Notes under the pieces: model-generated
Databases searched by the model: none
Seen by the model: the letters and a program-made list of their open reading frames with translations, nothing else
What the model was told of the DNA's origin: nothing
Shown: positions 1 to 11,231 of the stretch, in pieces
Layout: each line of letters starts with the position of its first letter
How positions within the stretch are numbered: the first letter of the stretch is position 1
Made by a program: the position numbers and the translations under genes
DNA from: Diaporthe sp. PMI_573
Taxonomy: Eukaryota; Ascomycota; Sordariomycetes; Diaporthales; Diaporthaceae
Length of the DNA stretch: 64,000 nucleotides
Assembly: GCA_021399435.1 (NCBI GenBank)
Contig: JAJTUP010000033.1
Span: forward strand, 1 to 64,000
Direction: 5' to 3'

Positions 1-1373
1 AGTATATATATTAGGTATAGGTATAGTGTAAGACTAATTCTTGCCCCTCTTAAGTTTAAGATGTAGGGGCTTTGGGTCCCTTTTTAAAAGGGCCTTCGCC
101 GGGGCTATACTGGGGCTTCCCCGTAGCTTCTGCCCGGCCGTTATATGGTTTGATTATCTGTTATATATAGGCTGGTTCTAGTGCTTGTAGTGGGTAGTTT
201 TCTATTACCTTCTCGGCTTTAATAAGTTGTAGAATCTAACTAGTATAAGGACCCTTTAATATTAGGATTCTTCTTACCTTGAGGAGATTTAGGAGTACTT
301 TCTTAAATATATGGTCTACTTTATTGAATTAATAGGAAGTCTACCCTTTAAAGTCATTAACTAGAGACCCTAGTATGTTGGCTTTACTTAAGTCTAGATA
401 AATAATATCTATTATGACCTGTGCGAAGTATGTAGTAAGCTGGGTGTCGTTTAGTAGGGTATCTAAGTTGATATCTAGGTCTTAGTACCTTGGATTTGTT
501 ATATTTTGCTATATTTTTAGTAGTATTATACTTCCTTTACTTATCTCTTTATATATTACTTAGTTTCGGCTACTTAAGCCTACTGCTGTGGCTAAAGCTG
601 ATGGTTCTGGTATATTAGAGAATAACATCTTGTATGGTGTTTTTTAGGTTGTCTATAAGGTGTCCTCTTTATCGTGTATTGGCGTATACTGCTTCTTTCT
701 AGTTATATAAGGTCTTGGCTATAGATATATTCCGTCTAGTGTTTAGTATAGTAGTCTTGATTTATATGATTTTGAGAAGATTTCGTCTTCTAGGGGTGTT
801 CTCTTCCTTCCTGACTGGCGGGGAGGTTGAGATAGCCTCTGGGCTCTTAGTATGAGCGTATGATTCTAGTTGCCTCTGCGTCCCGTCTGGCGTTCTGTAG
901 CTATAACTATGGAGTTGTACTGGTACTTGTCTTTTTATTCTTACTAATCTGTAATCGTACCAAGTAATTACTGATTAGTGTTAAATGGCCTTTGCTATAT
1001 GGCGTAATGTATGTATGTATGTGTCTGTGTAATTGGTTTTGAATTTGTTGATGTCTGTCTAAACTATGAAACAAGCGGGGAAGCTTGTATGTAGACTTCT
1101 TAGGTCTGCAAGCACTCTCTTGCTGGATTAGTTATCCTCCCTAGCCAATATAGCTATGTGTGATTAGCCTTAGTGCTATTTTAACATTCTTGGTATCTAA
1201 TACTTTAAATGGTTTACTAGTAGCTGTAATTACGCCATCTTAACAAAGTTTTAACAATAGAGTATAGTTATTCTTTTCCTTTTAAGTAAGGAAGGTTATA
1301 GATAACTTTAGCTTATTTTTAGATCTAGGAGGTTAGCCTCTTCTTTATGGCAGGGCCGGGGTACTAGCATGGT

Positions 1374-1488
1374 TTAAAGCGGGTAACTAACCCGCTTTAG
1401 GCTAGCTGGTTTCTAGAATAGATAATGAATCTATTCTGGGCCCACCGCTATCTAAAGCAGGTAATAGACTAGTGTCTAGTCTATTGCC
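1374..1488. repeat. Cluster of three perfect stem-loops
   Basis: Three consecutive inverted repeats each have a 9-bp perfect stem and a 5-nt loop. Arms are 1376-1384/1390-1398 (aaagcgggt/acccgcttt), 1415-1423/1429-1437 (agaatagat/atctattct) and 1463-1471/1477-1485 (aatagacta/tagtctatt). Each stem can extend by one to three further base or wobble pairs. They lie inside the degraded retroelement, whose surrounding sequence shows no comparable symmetry. The function is unknown. Confidence 0.75.
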
Positions 1489-2634
1489 CAACGAGAATTC
1501 GGGTAAGAGGTTTTTATTATTCTGGAAGTATTTTTAGATAACAGTTAACCTAAACTTTATAGGTTTATTTAGTAAATCAAGGGTTACGTCGTGCCTATCG
1601 ACTGCTATTAGCTTGTACAGACCCTGCTAGCCGCCCTTTTCTCGCTATATAAGTATTTCTGACTATAGTGGCGTATTTAGCATGCCAGTAGTATCTAGGT
1701 CGTTTTAGGTGCTAAGAGCTCTGGTGATTTGCTTATTAGTATAGTACTTCCGGAGATCTTGCATTGTCTTAGCAATTACCTCGGCATGCTTAAGCATTGA
1801 CGGTGTAGGCGGTAAATCTATGTTTACTTGTAGAAAAGCACTGAAGATAAGTAGAGTAGGTACTAGCCTATCTAGGCCGGCAGTATTATTTATAGCCTTT
1901 ATTGCTATTTAAAGGATGGTATTCTTTGAAAAGATTCCTCTTAATTTTATGTAGAGGATTTTAAATACTCGTTAAAGTAGTCTGTAATAGCATTTGATCT
2001 TATCTATAGATTAATAGGCTTTCATTAGGACCTGTTTGTATGTAATCTTTATAATCTTTATCTTGTTCCGGAATTTAATTAAAGTAAAGTTAGTACTGGT
2101 ATTATAAGTAAAATGGTTAGGAGAACCTAGATATATATCTATCTAGACTATTTGAAAGGCTTTTTAGGTATCTTTTATAGACATTAATATTAGAAACTTT
2201 CTAGCTTAAAAAGATATTCTAGAGTCTATAACATATAGTACTAGCTTGCTGTTAAGGTATATAATGTTAACAATAATTTTATAGTTAAAGTTGTGGTTAT
2301 TTCTTAGGTTAAACTTAAACCTTCTTGGGGTAGTATTTTTTAGCTAGTAGTAATGACAAAATTTGCTAATAACCTTAAGTATAGCGAGGTTAAGGTTATA
2401 ACCAGCATCTTTAAGTAGACAATAAAGATAGTTAGCTACTAGGTAACTGAATTGTTAATAAAGTTGTTAAAGTTTATTCTTTGTAAAGAATATACCTGCC
2501 TTATGGCTTCCTAAAAAAAACTATAGATAACCCTACTTCTAGGTTACTAGAATAGTTACATCTAGGCCCAAATTTTGTAATAATACCAATTTGTTGGTAG
2601 TATTGCGGAAATAGACCTCCAGCTTGTCTATATC

Positions 2635-2817
2635 TTAGATATATATTAGAAATGAAGTCAGAGCCTCTATAATGTAGAAGGTAATAGACCCTATAATCGT
2701 CTTTATAGTTGTCGTACCAATTGAGGTAAGACGGGATTTCTTTCCAAACTTAACAACGGCCTTGCCAGTACAGCCGGCATCTATAATAATAGAGGGGTTC
2801 TCTTGATTTAGGGCCAA
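2635..2817 (-). pseudogene. Copia polyprotein fragment, protease region
   Basis: A 60-residue open fragment on the minus strand contains NPSIIIDAGCTGKAVVKFG followed by an SIGTTTIKT..GSITFYI stretch. This resembles the retropepsin-like part of fungal Ty1/Copia polyproteins, where a hydrophobic beta-strand run precedes a conserved LCLKDMD-type segment; here that end is altered to SFLIYI and a stop. It lies downstream of the gag relic in the expected order. The fragment is bounded by stops and is not expected to be expressed. Confidence 0.55.
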
Positions 2818-3162
2818 GTATTATTTACAACTAATAGTCAAGAATTATATAGTACTAGTATTAGGGATAATACCTTAAAATTTGTTATAAGAATATCTTT
2901 TTTTTAGCATAAATTAACTTGCTAGGATAATAGTATTGTCGGTTTTGTCGGTATTGTTAGGGCCAAGCAAGTATAGAAACAAAGTATTGGTAAGAAGCTA
3001 TTAAGCTTTCTTGTAACTATTTAGGTCGTCCTTGTACTTATTATAAGTATCTTTTAAAGCAACGTTAAGTCTTTTAAAGTTAGCGAGAAAAGAAGTAAAT
3101 TTGATATTAAATGTTAAATGCCCCTTAATTTTATAGATCGAGAGATACTACTTGTATACCTT

Positions 3163-3336
3163 TTAACATTCTTTAAAGGTATAGTTTAAAGACCAGCATC
3201 TTTCTTTGTTGTATACAAAGTAGTATTTTCGATAATAGCCATGATGGCGGTTATTATTTTGGCGGCGGCTATTATTATAACGGCAGTTATTACTACGGCG
3301 GTAGTTATTACCGCGGAAGCCGTTACGGCCAAATTA
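3163..3336 (-). pseudogene. Copia gag C-terminal fragment, RIP-mutated zinc knuckle
   Basis: Read on the minus strand, the fragment is rich in Arg, Asn, Gly and Tyr (GRNGFRGNNYRR and so on). It then enters a YRKYYFVYNKERCWSLNYT segment, which resembles the fungal Copia gag knuckle of CFVCxKxGCWSxxHT type. Positions expected to be Cys read TAC or TAT (Tyr), which a G-to-A change in TGC/TGT explains, the RIP direction on the opposite strand. It is bounded by TAA stops on both sides. Confidence 0.55.
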
Positions 3337-5200
3337 TATTTAGAAGCCTAATCTGCAACCTTATTGCCAATTATTTATATACTAATGATTGAGATAGTAT
3401 GTTTTGTTATCTATACTAACCTTATCTTTTTGAAGGAATTGTTAAAATATTATGTAGTTAATGCTTAGCTTAAGTAATGATTGTAGATTCTAAAAAAAAC
3501 GTTTATATAGTACCTATAGTATAAAAAGTACGTATTTAAATTCAGGCATTCCGGAGTAGGTATAAAGTATTATTATGTAAAGCATCTCGTTACCCTAGTA
3601 TTTGGGGCTAAGTACTTGCTAATATAGCTGTAATTTGTTAAGAAGCAGCGTTAGAATATTATAAGAGCTCTTATTAATGTTATCTTTATCTCAGCAAAGG
3701 GTTTTAAATATTACTATTGTCTAATTATTATAGTACTATTAGTGATTAATATTAATATCAAAGTGTTATTTAAGTCTTCTATAGGCTTTTGAGAATTCTA
3801 CGCTTGGGCTAATGTAAATAATCTAGTATAGCTCGGCACAGTTAGTGAGAATCAAAGGAAGAATTATATAGAATTATAGTGGAGTAATGTTATAAGACTG
3901 GGCAATAGAGAACATAATACAGACCTTATTATTAAGAAAGTTATAGGCATCTTCGGTCTATTTTAGCCTTTGATTCTAGGCCTTAGAAAAGGATGTAACT
4001 TTATTAGGTTTGAGATTAATATACTCTCGGTATCTTAGAGGAAGTATATAGTATAGGTCTTTCGGATCTAGAAGTATAAGGGATGGTTTTTGGGGTTCCG
4101 GCAGAGTATAGTATGCCGGGAAATATTTGGTCAGGCTGTTTGTATTGCCGGGTATTGGCTTGCCAGTCTGGCAGCCGAGCGGTATTTTGTTATTTCTGTG
4201 GCTATAACGTTTCTTGTAACTATTGCTGGTCTGACGAGAACTTTGCCGGCAGCTATTAGACTTATTGTAAAGCCTATATAGCATTCTACCGTGACTCTGA
4301 TATTATACCAGTTACCTAACCTAGTTAAGATGTAGGTCTTATTAGCTAAGGTATATAACTTGGCAGTTGTGATGGTGGCTAAGGGATAATGTTCTCCTCT
4401 TTGGTCTTTATAACGACTTTGTTGTTGTCAGCAATCTCTACTATAGAATCTAGTATAGGATCCAGTATAGGATCCGGCATAGGATTTAAAAGTTAAATTA
4501 GGCCATTATAAGTCTAAGCCTTAGTCTTTCTAGCTCTTATAAAGGCGCCGTAGAAATATGACTAAAGATAAATGGTATATACCAGAAGCTCTTTAGTTAG
4601 CCAGGCAGGGTATTTCTTGTAGGTTAAGAAGGCATTGATTTGTAGTCTGATTTATCTTCCCTATAGACTAAGGTAGATATCTTGCTAACAAGCAAGGTTT
4701 TAGAGTTTTTTCTTTCAGCTAACAGTAGCCTTACCAACTATTTTAGTAGTCTACTCTTTAAAGTAGGACTGGGCATTAAGCAGGAAGCCATTATCAATAT
4801 ATTATATTTAATGTATCCTCTTTATTACCTTAAAGATATATATAGAGGCCCATTTCTTGTCGACCTTCTTGGTATTAACCGGTATCTCTATTAGCAGTAG
4901 ATTAACCTTTTCCCAGTCAGCTTTTGTAACCAAGTAGTATTGGCTTATAATACTATCTATCTTTATTTCCTCCTCGACAATCATTCCTTAATATTCACTC
5001 GCCGCTAAGCTCTCGGCAGGAGAGTTAGCAGTAATAACTAGCATGTCCTCTTCTACCATTATAATCGAAAAACTATTAATATAGTTATTATAGAGGGTAT
5101 TAAAACTTTTCTAGCTACAACTTCTAACTAGCATAAGTACACCATTTACCCGCAGGTGGTAGTCTTTAGCAAACGGAAGTATTACCACGCAGTCTTACAT

Positions 5201-6724
5201 GTAGAGTTTTCCTCTTTTCTTGTTCTCAACATTAAAAAAACAATAAAAACAAAGTAGTAGGAGAGAAAACAAAACGCATAGATAGTAGGGGCAAAGTACA
5301 GAGACTGTAAATGAAATATATATAGCAGCAACCTTTACTGTTTGCATATAAGAAAGCAGACTAAAGGGAAGGTATGAGAGAGGGTGTAAAATTGTTGTAG
5401 AGAAGGGTAATCGTAATAATTTAGACATAGGTAACGATGGTGAGAGAGAGAGAAGGCAAGTAGTGATAGGAAAGGGTAAGTAATGGTTTAAAGGGTGCAA
5501 ATAGTAATAGTTTCAATTAAAAGTAACGAAAAAACAACATAAAAGCACGTTGTGGCACGCTCTTTAATATAGGAAAAGCACTCTAAAGACTTGCCTGCAA
5601 CTATTTAGCGATAGTTAAGTGTAGTAGACCGTTTAGCGATGGTCGATTTGTAGGTAACTGTTTACGATGGTTGTGTGTAGGGTACCGATGGGTTACCGTA
5701 CAGGCAGTGCAGGGCTCCGAAGGAATGTGCCGTTTGCAAGACTAAGTAAATGGTTTATATAGCGTTTAGGTGGTAACCGTTTAAATTTTCTTAATTAGCC
5801 CCCCTTGCAGTTGTGGTTACTGTATGTACTACGGCAATGTTTATAAGGGGTAGGGCAATTGGTTGAGTAGTCAGTAAAGGGTTCTTTTGGCCTTGAAAAG
5901 AGCGTTTCTAAGGGCTTTTGTCAATTTATATGTTTGCTTAGTTAGATTCTTGGCAGTATAGATAGGTAGTATAGCCTCGAAACAGTGCTTTCGAGGGCTT
6001 TCGTCGATATGATTATCGTGATAGGTATTTGTGATAATCTTAACGGTATTTTCTTATATAATAGAGCACACCGATGGGTCCCAAATCCTTCTTTTACCGG
6101 GAGGAGTTGGGTTATCTAAGGGCTAATTGTCGCCAGTTAGTAGGGAGCACATCGAACGTTGGTATGCTAGCCTGGTGAAGATCGTAGCGTAGACGCCGTC
6201 CTGCTTAGTTGTACACTGAAGTACGGAATGTTGACGGCAAGGTCTACCTCTTCTAATACCTTTCTGTTAGAGATTGCCAAGCAATTACTGATCAGTGTTG
6301 GTTGGGCACGTAAACGAGTAATTACTCGAAGGGGTTACCGAAGTGGCTACTTGATAGCTTTAATTCGGTGGGTCTGTCTTGTGTGTTGCTTCTGGCTGAC
6401 TAATCTAAGGTGTGCACGGGCCAGTAGTCGGTCCAAGCGCCCTTGCTGCCAAGTGGCTGTCTGGGATGACTAAGCAGTCATCCGCAGCCAGCCAGCCAGA
6501 AGTGGCCAGCTGCAGCGGTCCGCTTCGGACCGACACCTTCAGCTATCGCTATCGCTATTGCTATCACCCATTCCACAAACACGCTGATATCAAAGCCCCA
6601 GGTAACCAAAGCTTGATAATGCTCACTGACGATGCTGATTCGTCTTCCAACTATGGGCTTATAGGAACAGCTCGAGTATTGCGGTCAAAGTTGTGAGAAG
6701 TCAGCGTAGGAAAAATTGCGGTCG
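5201..6724. other. RIP-affected flank without genes
   Basis: No coding region is supported. Composition shifts from TA-rich to balanced near 6.3-6.5 kb. Two diverged copies of a short unit containing a gcgtttctaagggctttt-like core lie near 5898 and 5986. A related GATGGT/GATAGT motif recurs between 5590 and 5700. A 22-bp stretch at 6279-6300 also occurs at 958-979 with only C/T differences. This may be retroelement leader or LTR sequence, but no ends could be fixed. Confidence 0.4.
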
Positions 6725-8451
6725 TTACTTGAAACTCATATCCGAGTCCGACTTTGCCTCCGAGTCCAGATAATTCTGCCAGTGACGCATTCCAGCGATC
6801 CAGTAAACCATTCCTCCAGGCTTCCCCAGAGCCTCTGGCGGGACCGTATACCGCAGAGAATCCGGAGTATCAGTTCGGCCCAAGAACCGCACACTCTCCC
6901 GCCTAGACAGCACGATTGTGCGGGTCGTGCGGCCGGTTGTCCCCGGGAACTTTGGGATCTGCCGCAGAGCCTCGTCCCAGTACCAGAGCGCATCCGCATG
7001 CTCGAACCTGGTGTGATGAATCTTGGCCCGCACGATGCAGACACGCAACTTGCCGAGCCTCATGAGCTCGTCCCACCGCGCCTCAGCCCCGGCACAGACG
7101 CGTTCCGCCTCCTCGGTTCGTCCTTGTGCGAACAGCACTTCCGCGAGGGATGCCTCCAGCAGCGATTTGCCCGAGCGAGCCGGGTCCTGCATGCCCTGTG
7201 CCCTTCTTGCAAATTCCATCCGCAGGTACCCCTCGGCGGACTTCGGCTTGTCGAGCTCCCGCAGTGTATCCGCCATCTCGGACGTGAGGTCCCGCCGGCC
7301 TTCGTCGAAGGTGAGGTCCTGGAGCCGCTCGGCTAGGTCGTATGACCCCTTCAGGTGTGTGTATGCTTCTGAGAACCTCCCCGTGGTCCTCAGCATCCGC
7401 CCTAGCGTCACGCCCTTGCGGAAGTCTATGGTCTGCTCCATGAACGAGGACTCGTGGCCAAAATGGCACCAGCTCTCTAAGACCTGCTTGGCTTGGGTGG
7501 TATCATCAATTTGCATGCAGTTAAGAGCCCTCTGCATTGTCAAGTGGCCCATGGCCGCATTCTCACGCGGATTCTGAGGGGGTTGCTGCTGCTGACTGAT
7601 GACATTGTCAATTTCGCGGACGGCGGCTTCATGATCGCCTTCGAGCCGGTGAAGCAGAGACTTTGCTGAACTGAGACGTAAGGACAGGTACCACTGTTCA
7701 GCATGTCCGCTGGTCACACCTTGCATGGCTGCAGAAGCCTGGGAGACCATGAAACGTTTCCGCACCATTGTTGGGAACCTCGAGGCTTCCAGAAGTGTAA
7801 GAATAAAGTCGGCTTGGGTAGCGGGTCTAAGGCTTTCCAAGCAGCCTCCATAAAGGTGTGTGGCATACTGCAGGTGCTGCAAGACTGAGGACATGTCGAG
7901 GTTGCTAAATGCTGCAGTAAGCAGGCGTGACGGTGGCTTTCAAAGACCCAAATGAGGACTGACCTGGACTCTATGTACTTCCAGGGACAAGCTCTGTACG
8001 AGACGATCAGAGCCTGCGTTTTCCAGAACACCAACGCCTCTGTGGGAAGATCCCTGTGGATAATGTTGACCGCGTCCATATCCAAGGTGTAGCCTTGGTC
8101 TGATTTCTTCAAGAGGGTTGGTGATAGTGAACTGAGGGCGTTACTAAGCCTTGGAGAATCAGAAAGCAGGCCAGTCAGCTCTGTTGCGAGGCCTGCTGCG
8201 GTCGCGTCTACCTCTTCGACGCCGCCATGCAGAGTCCATCGTTTCCGAGGTGATCCCGCGCGGAGGAGGAAGTCATGGGTGATCTTGCAGGCTGGTGATA
8301 AGAATGACACCAGCAATCCCAGTCTTGCGTCGCCGGCTGTCGATCCATTCAAGCCAGCACTTGTCTCTGAAGCCACTCCAGCCGTAACTGTGGGCTCTGA
8401 TCCTCCGCTGGCCTCGGAGTTCATCCACTCGTGGGGAGAAAGAGAGACCAT
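6725..8451 (-). CDS. Winged-helix/TPR protein, NLR-like C-terminal half
   Basis: Two exons (8451-7964 and 7904-6725) joined across a 59-nt intron (donor GTCAGT, acceptor TTTAG) give 555 residues. Residues about 40-165 resemble the winged-helix segment after the NB-ARC/NACHT domain of fungal NLR proteins (LLRAGSPRKRW; then VNIIHRDLP..FWKTQALIVSYRACPWKYIES). The remainder is helical with tetratricopeptide-type repeats (for example ALNCMQIDDTTQAKQVLESW). No P-loop or N-terminal effector domain is visible. The first 40 residues are low-complexity, and RIP-damaged DNA lies past its 3' end. Fungal NLRs act in non-self recognition and programmed cell death; whether this truncated form acts as a regulator or is a relic is unknown. 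The splice junction restores a natural reading frame, which supports expression. Confidence 0.7.
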
Positions 8452-9527
8452 GGCTCGTGATCTTGATTTCGACGTGGCGCTTGGCCTTTTTCTGGGAAAA
8501 TATCAGTGACCGTAAGGATTGATTCAAATTGAACAAAGGTATGTGGAAACCAAGGAACCGAGCAGGCGTGTCAACAAAATGTTCACCGGAGCAGTGTATT
8601 GATGTAGTAGATAAATTCCATACCCTTCAACGGACATGCAGACAAGTCCCGTGATGATGTGCGGGGTCGCCACAGTTTAATGGTAGGACTTGGAGGATCT
8701 ATGCCCGATTGTCAGTTTTGTGTGACGTCTGCTGCATATGAGGGGACCTGTCTGGCCTCGTTGGCTCATGCCAACACATGTTGGGCTTTTGACCATGATT
8801 GGACCCAGGCATATGTGCAAATTCATCGTTTTCGTAATTCTGAAAAGTCTCGTGCGTGTATTGGTCCGGCGCCCTTGCAACTTTCTTTGTCTATATATAT
8901 GGCGTAGCAGTCTGATCATATGGCAGCCGAGTTCCGTTGGTCTTGAAATCCAAGATATCAAAGGCAGACGATGTTTCTGATATATCAGCATTTGGTGACG
9001 GACTACTTAGGCACTCGCCAATCAAACACCGAGACTGTTCAAGTGACAAGGGTGAGCTACGCCCCTGCTGGTATTTCTACATCCGGTCGGGGTTGGTCAG
9101 TAAGTTCCTGAAGCCTAGGTAGGGTATCTCAACGTTTAGAGTCCTCAACATGGTTCAATGTATTTCTGAAGATTACGCTGTGATCATGTATGTGAAATGA
9201 ACTTGTTTTGAAATAATGAAAAATTTCAAATAGAGCGTACTATCACATGGTCCAGGCCTTATAAATGAAGCAGACTGAGAGTCGAATTGTCGCTTGACTT
9301 TGAGACGGGGAGTCTGGCCAGTTTAATATTTGGTAGTATAGCGAATCGGTCAATTTTCAAATGCAGCTGAGAAGGCGCATGCATTTAATCATGACCAATC
9401 ACCACATTAACGTGACAACTGGGATATTTGTGGTGAAAGGTTCAGTTAACTCCTTCTCTATTTCCCATGCGCCTCATCCACACAGTGAGGCGGCCTTGAC
9501 GATGGCTATTTACAGACTACCAGGCCG
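8452..9527. other. Intergenic region, no gene seen
   Basis: This lies upstream of the TPR gene and downstream of the amidase gene, both on the minus strand. Short ORFs here have no recognisable protein features. I looked for an upstream NB-ARC exon of the TPR gene and saw none. Confidence 0.5.
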
Positions 9528-11231
9528 TCAACTCAACCTCCCAACAGAATATTCAGCCGGTCTATTAGCCAGGGGCGTCACTGACGGCACATACTCGTAC
9601 TCGGTGACCTCAACCGTCCCATTCACCCAATTTGGCATCTTTCTTACGGGAGTCAATTCGCTGATCTGATGTGCGATGCTCAGCAGGCGACCCTCGCTCC
9701 AAGGCAAGCCAAGAATCTCCACCCCAATTGGCACGCCGATGGGCGCTTCGGCGCTCGGGGCCGAGAAGCCCGCGGGGACGACGACTACGGGACTGCCGGT
9801 CAGAGCGGCCAGGATGCCGTTACGCCCAGACTGAGAAGGCGAGCCGGTTTTCACGACGAGGTTCTTCTGTTCTGGGTAGATCAGTGCATCGAGCCTGTTC
9901 GTGGAGAATGTCTTTTGGAGTGTGTTGGCGAGGTTTTGGATCCCACGTTGTGCTGTGAAATAGCTGGTGTTGGACGTGGAAGAGACAAGAGACTTGTTGA
10001 CAAAGGAATACTGGTTTGGTATGACAAGGAATTTCCCACTTGCGTAAAGTTCCTCGAAGGTGGCGGGCTTTTCGCCAGCCAAATTTGGTCCTGCCAGGTA
10101 CCCATTCAAGAGCTCGCGATATTCGTACGCCTGGACATCCAACGTTGAACTGATTGCCGTGGCATTGTACACGGCCTCTGTGATATTCACGACTTGTACC
10201 CCAGCCACTTCCAGTCTTGACACCATGGAAGCCATGACCTCATTCACAGGAGTCGTCTCCGCCGATTCCGTGAAATTGAAGAAGCCCTGGATCAAACCAA
10301 CCCTCAGTCCCTTCAACACAGGGCCCGCACGCAGGGCAGCAACGTAATCTGCCCCCACAACCCCGGGCGGGATCGACGCCGTAGCATTGTCGCGCGGATC
10401 ATATCCAACGCCAGCCATGACCGTCATTGCGAGAGCCAGGTCCCGCACCGTCCTGGCCATCGCACCGACGGCGTCCTGCGTGAAGCTAATTGGGATCACA
10501 CCTGCACGTGTGATAAGACCCCTTGTGGGACGTAAGCTGAACAGCGAGTTGGATGCCGCGGGGCTGCGGAGGCTGTTCACGGTGTCTGTCCCCGTGGCGA
10601 ACACTGCGAGGTTGGCGGCCACGGCAGCCCCAGACCCGCCGCTGCTGCCGCCTGGAGTGCGCGTCCGGTCGTAGGGGTTGAGCGTCTGGCCGCCTAGGGA
10701 TGACACGCTGAGGCCCTCAAGGGCGAGCTCGTGTAGATTTGTCTTGCCGAATATAATAGCACCTGCTTCCTTGAGGGCTTTGACTGTCGGTGCGTCCTCT
10801 GTGGGCTTATTGTCTGCCAGCGCGAGGCAGGAGCCCGTGGTATGCATGGGCAGGGCATCATAATTGTCCTTGACAAGGACAGGAATGCAGAGCAGGGGAC
10901 CCGTAGTGTTGCCTTGTGAGATCTGAAGGTCTACGCTATCTGCTACCGACAGCGCTTCTGGGTTTAAGGTTGTGATGGCGTTGATATCAGGGTTGAAGGC
11001 TTCTATCCGGGCGAGGTATGCTGACACTACCTCGCGGCAGGTTGTCAGGCCAGTGAAGAGGGCGTTGTGTATCCCATCGATGGTGGCTTCTCTGACATCG
11101 AACGGGTCGTTGAGAGTTGCTGAGCCGGCTGGATACACACAGAGGAGCAGGAATAGAAGCATCATCTGAAATATGAGAGGCATATTCGCATGGCTGTTCA
11201 TGATGAACTCGAGGGGACTAGACCGAACCAA
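9528..11231 (-). CDS. Secreted amidase-signature family hydrolase
   Basis: A single 567-residue exon. An N-terminal hydrophobic stretch (about 17-38, ending PAGSA) looks like a signal peptide, so translation may start at Met1 or Met11. The amidase signature is present: catalytic Lys about 121 in VLVKDNYD, the Gly/Ser loop GGSSGGSGAA at 194-202 with the cis-serine, and the nucleophilic Ser at about 220 in GTDTVNSLRSPA. The usual GG before that serine is VN here, a change that occurs in related fungal proteins. The family hydrolyses amide bonds (amides, nitrile-derived amides, acyl amides); the substrate cannot be told. Many N-x-S/T sites fit an extracellular enzyme. The length is normal for the family, and no damage is seen. 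Confidence 0.9.
   Translation of the reverse strand: MVRSSPLEFIMNSHANMPLIFQMMLLFLLLCVYPAGSATLNDPFDVREATIDGIHNALFTGLTTCREVVSAYLARIEAFNPDINAITTLNPEALSVADSVDLQISQGNTTGPLLCIPVLVKDNYDALPMHTTGSCLALADNKPTEDAPTVKALKEAGAIIFGKTNLHELALEGLSVSSLGGQTLNPYDRTRTPGGSSGGSGAAVAANLAVFATGTDTVNSLRSPAASNSLFSLRPTRGLITRAGVIPISFTQDAVGAMARTVRDLALAMTVMAGVGYDPRDNATASIPPGVVGADYVAALRAGPVLKGLRVGLIQGFFNFTESAETTPVNEVMASMVSRLEVAGVQVVNITEAVYNATAISSTLDVQAYEYRELLNGYLAGPNLAGEKPATFEELYASGKFLVIPNQYSFVNKSLVSSTSNTSYFTAQRGIQNLANTLQKTFSTNRLDALIYPEQKNLVVKTGSPSQSGRNGILAALTGSPVVVVPAGFSAPSAEAPIGVPIGVEILGLPWSEGRLLSIAHQISELTPVRKMPNWVNGTVEVTEYEYVPSVTPLANRPAEYSVGRLS

Larger units (their letters stand above)
1..5200 (-). mobile_element. RIP-degraded Ty1/Copia retrotransposon remnant
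   Basis: The stretch is AT-rich, extremely rich in TA dinucleotides and full of stop codons in all frames, as expected after repeat-induced point mutation (CpA to TpA on either strand). Two recognisable pieces lie in retroelement order on the minus strand: a gag C-terminal segment (3163-3336), then an aspartic-protease-like segment (2635-2817). Integrase, reverse transcriptase and RNase H would lie at lower coordinates, but I could not confirm their motifs. The right limit is approximate. The left end runs off the window, and no clear long terminal repeats were found. The element is certainly dead. Confidence 0.65.
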
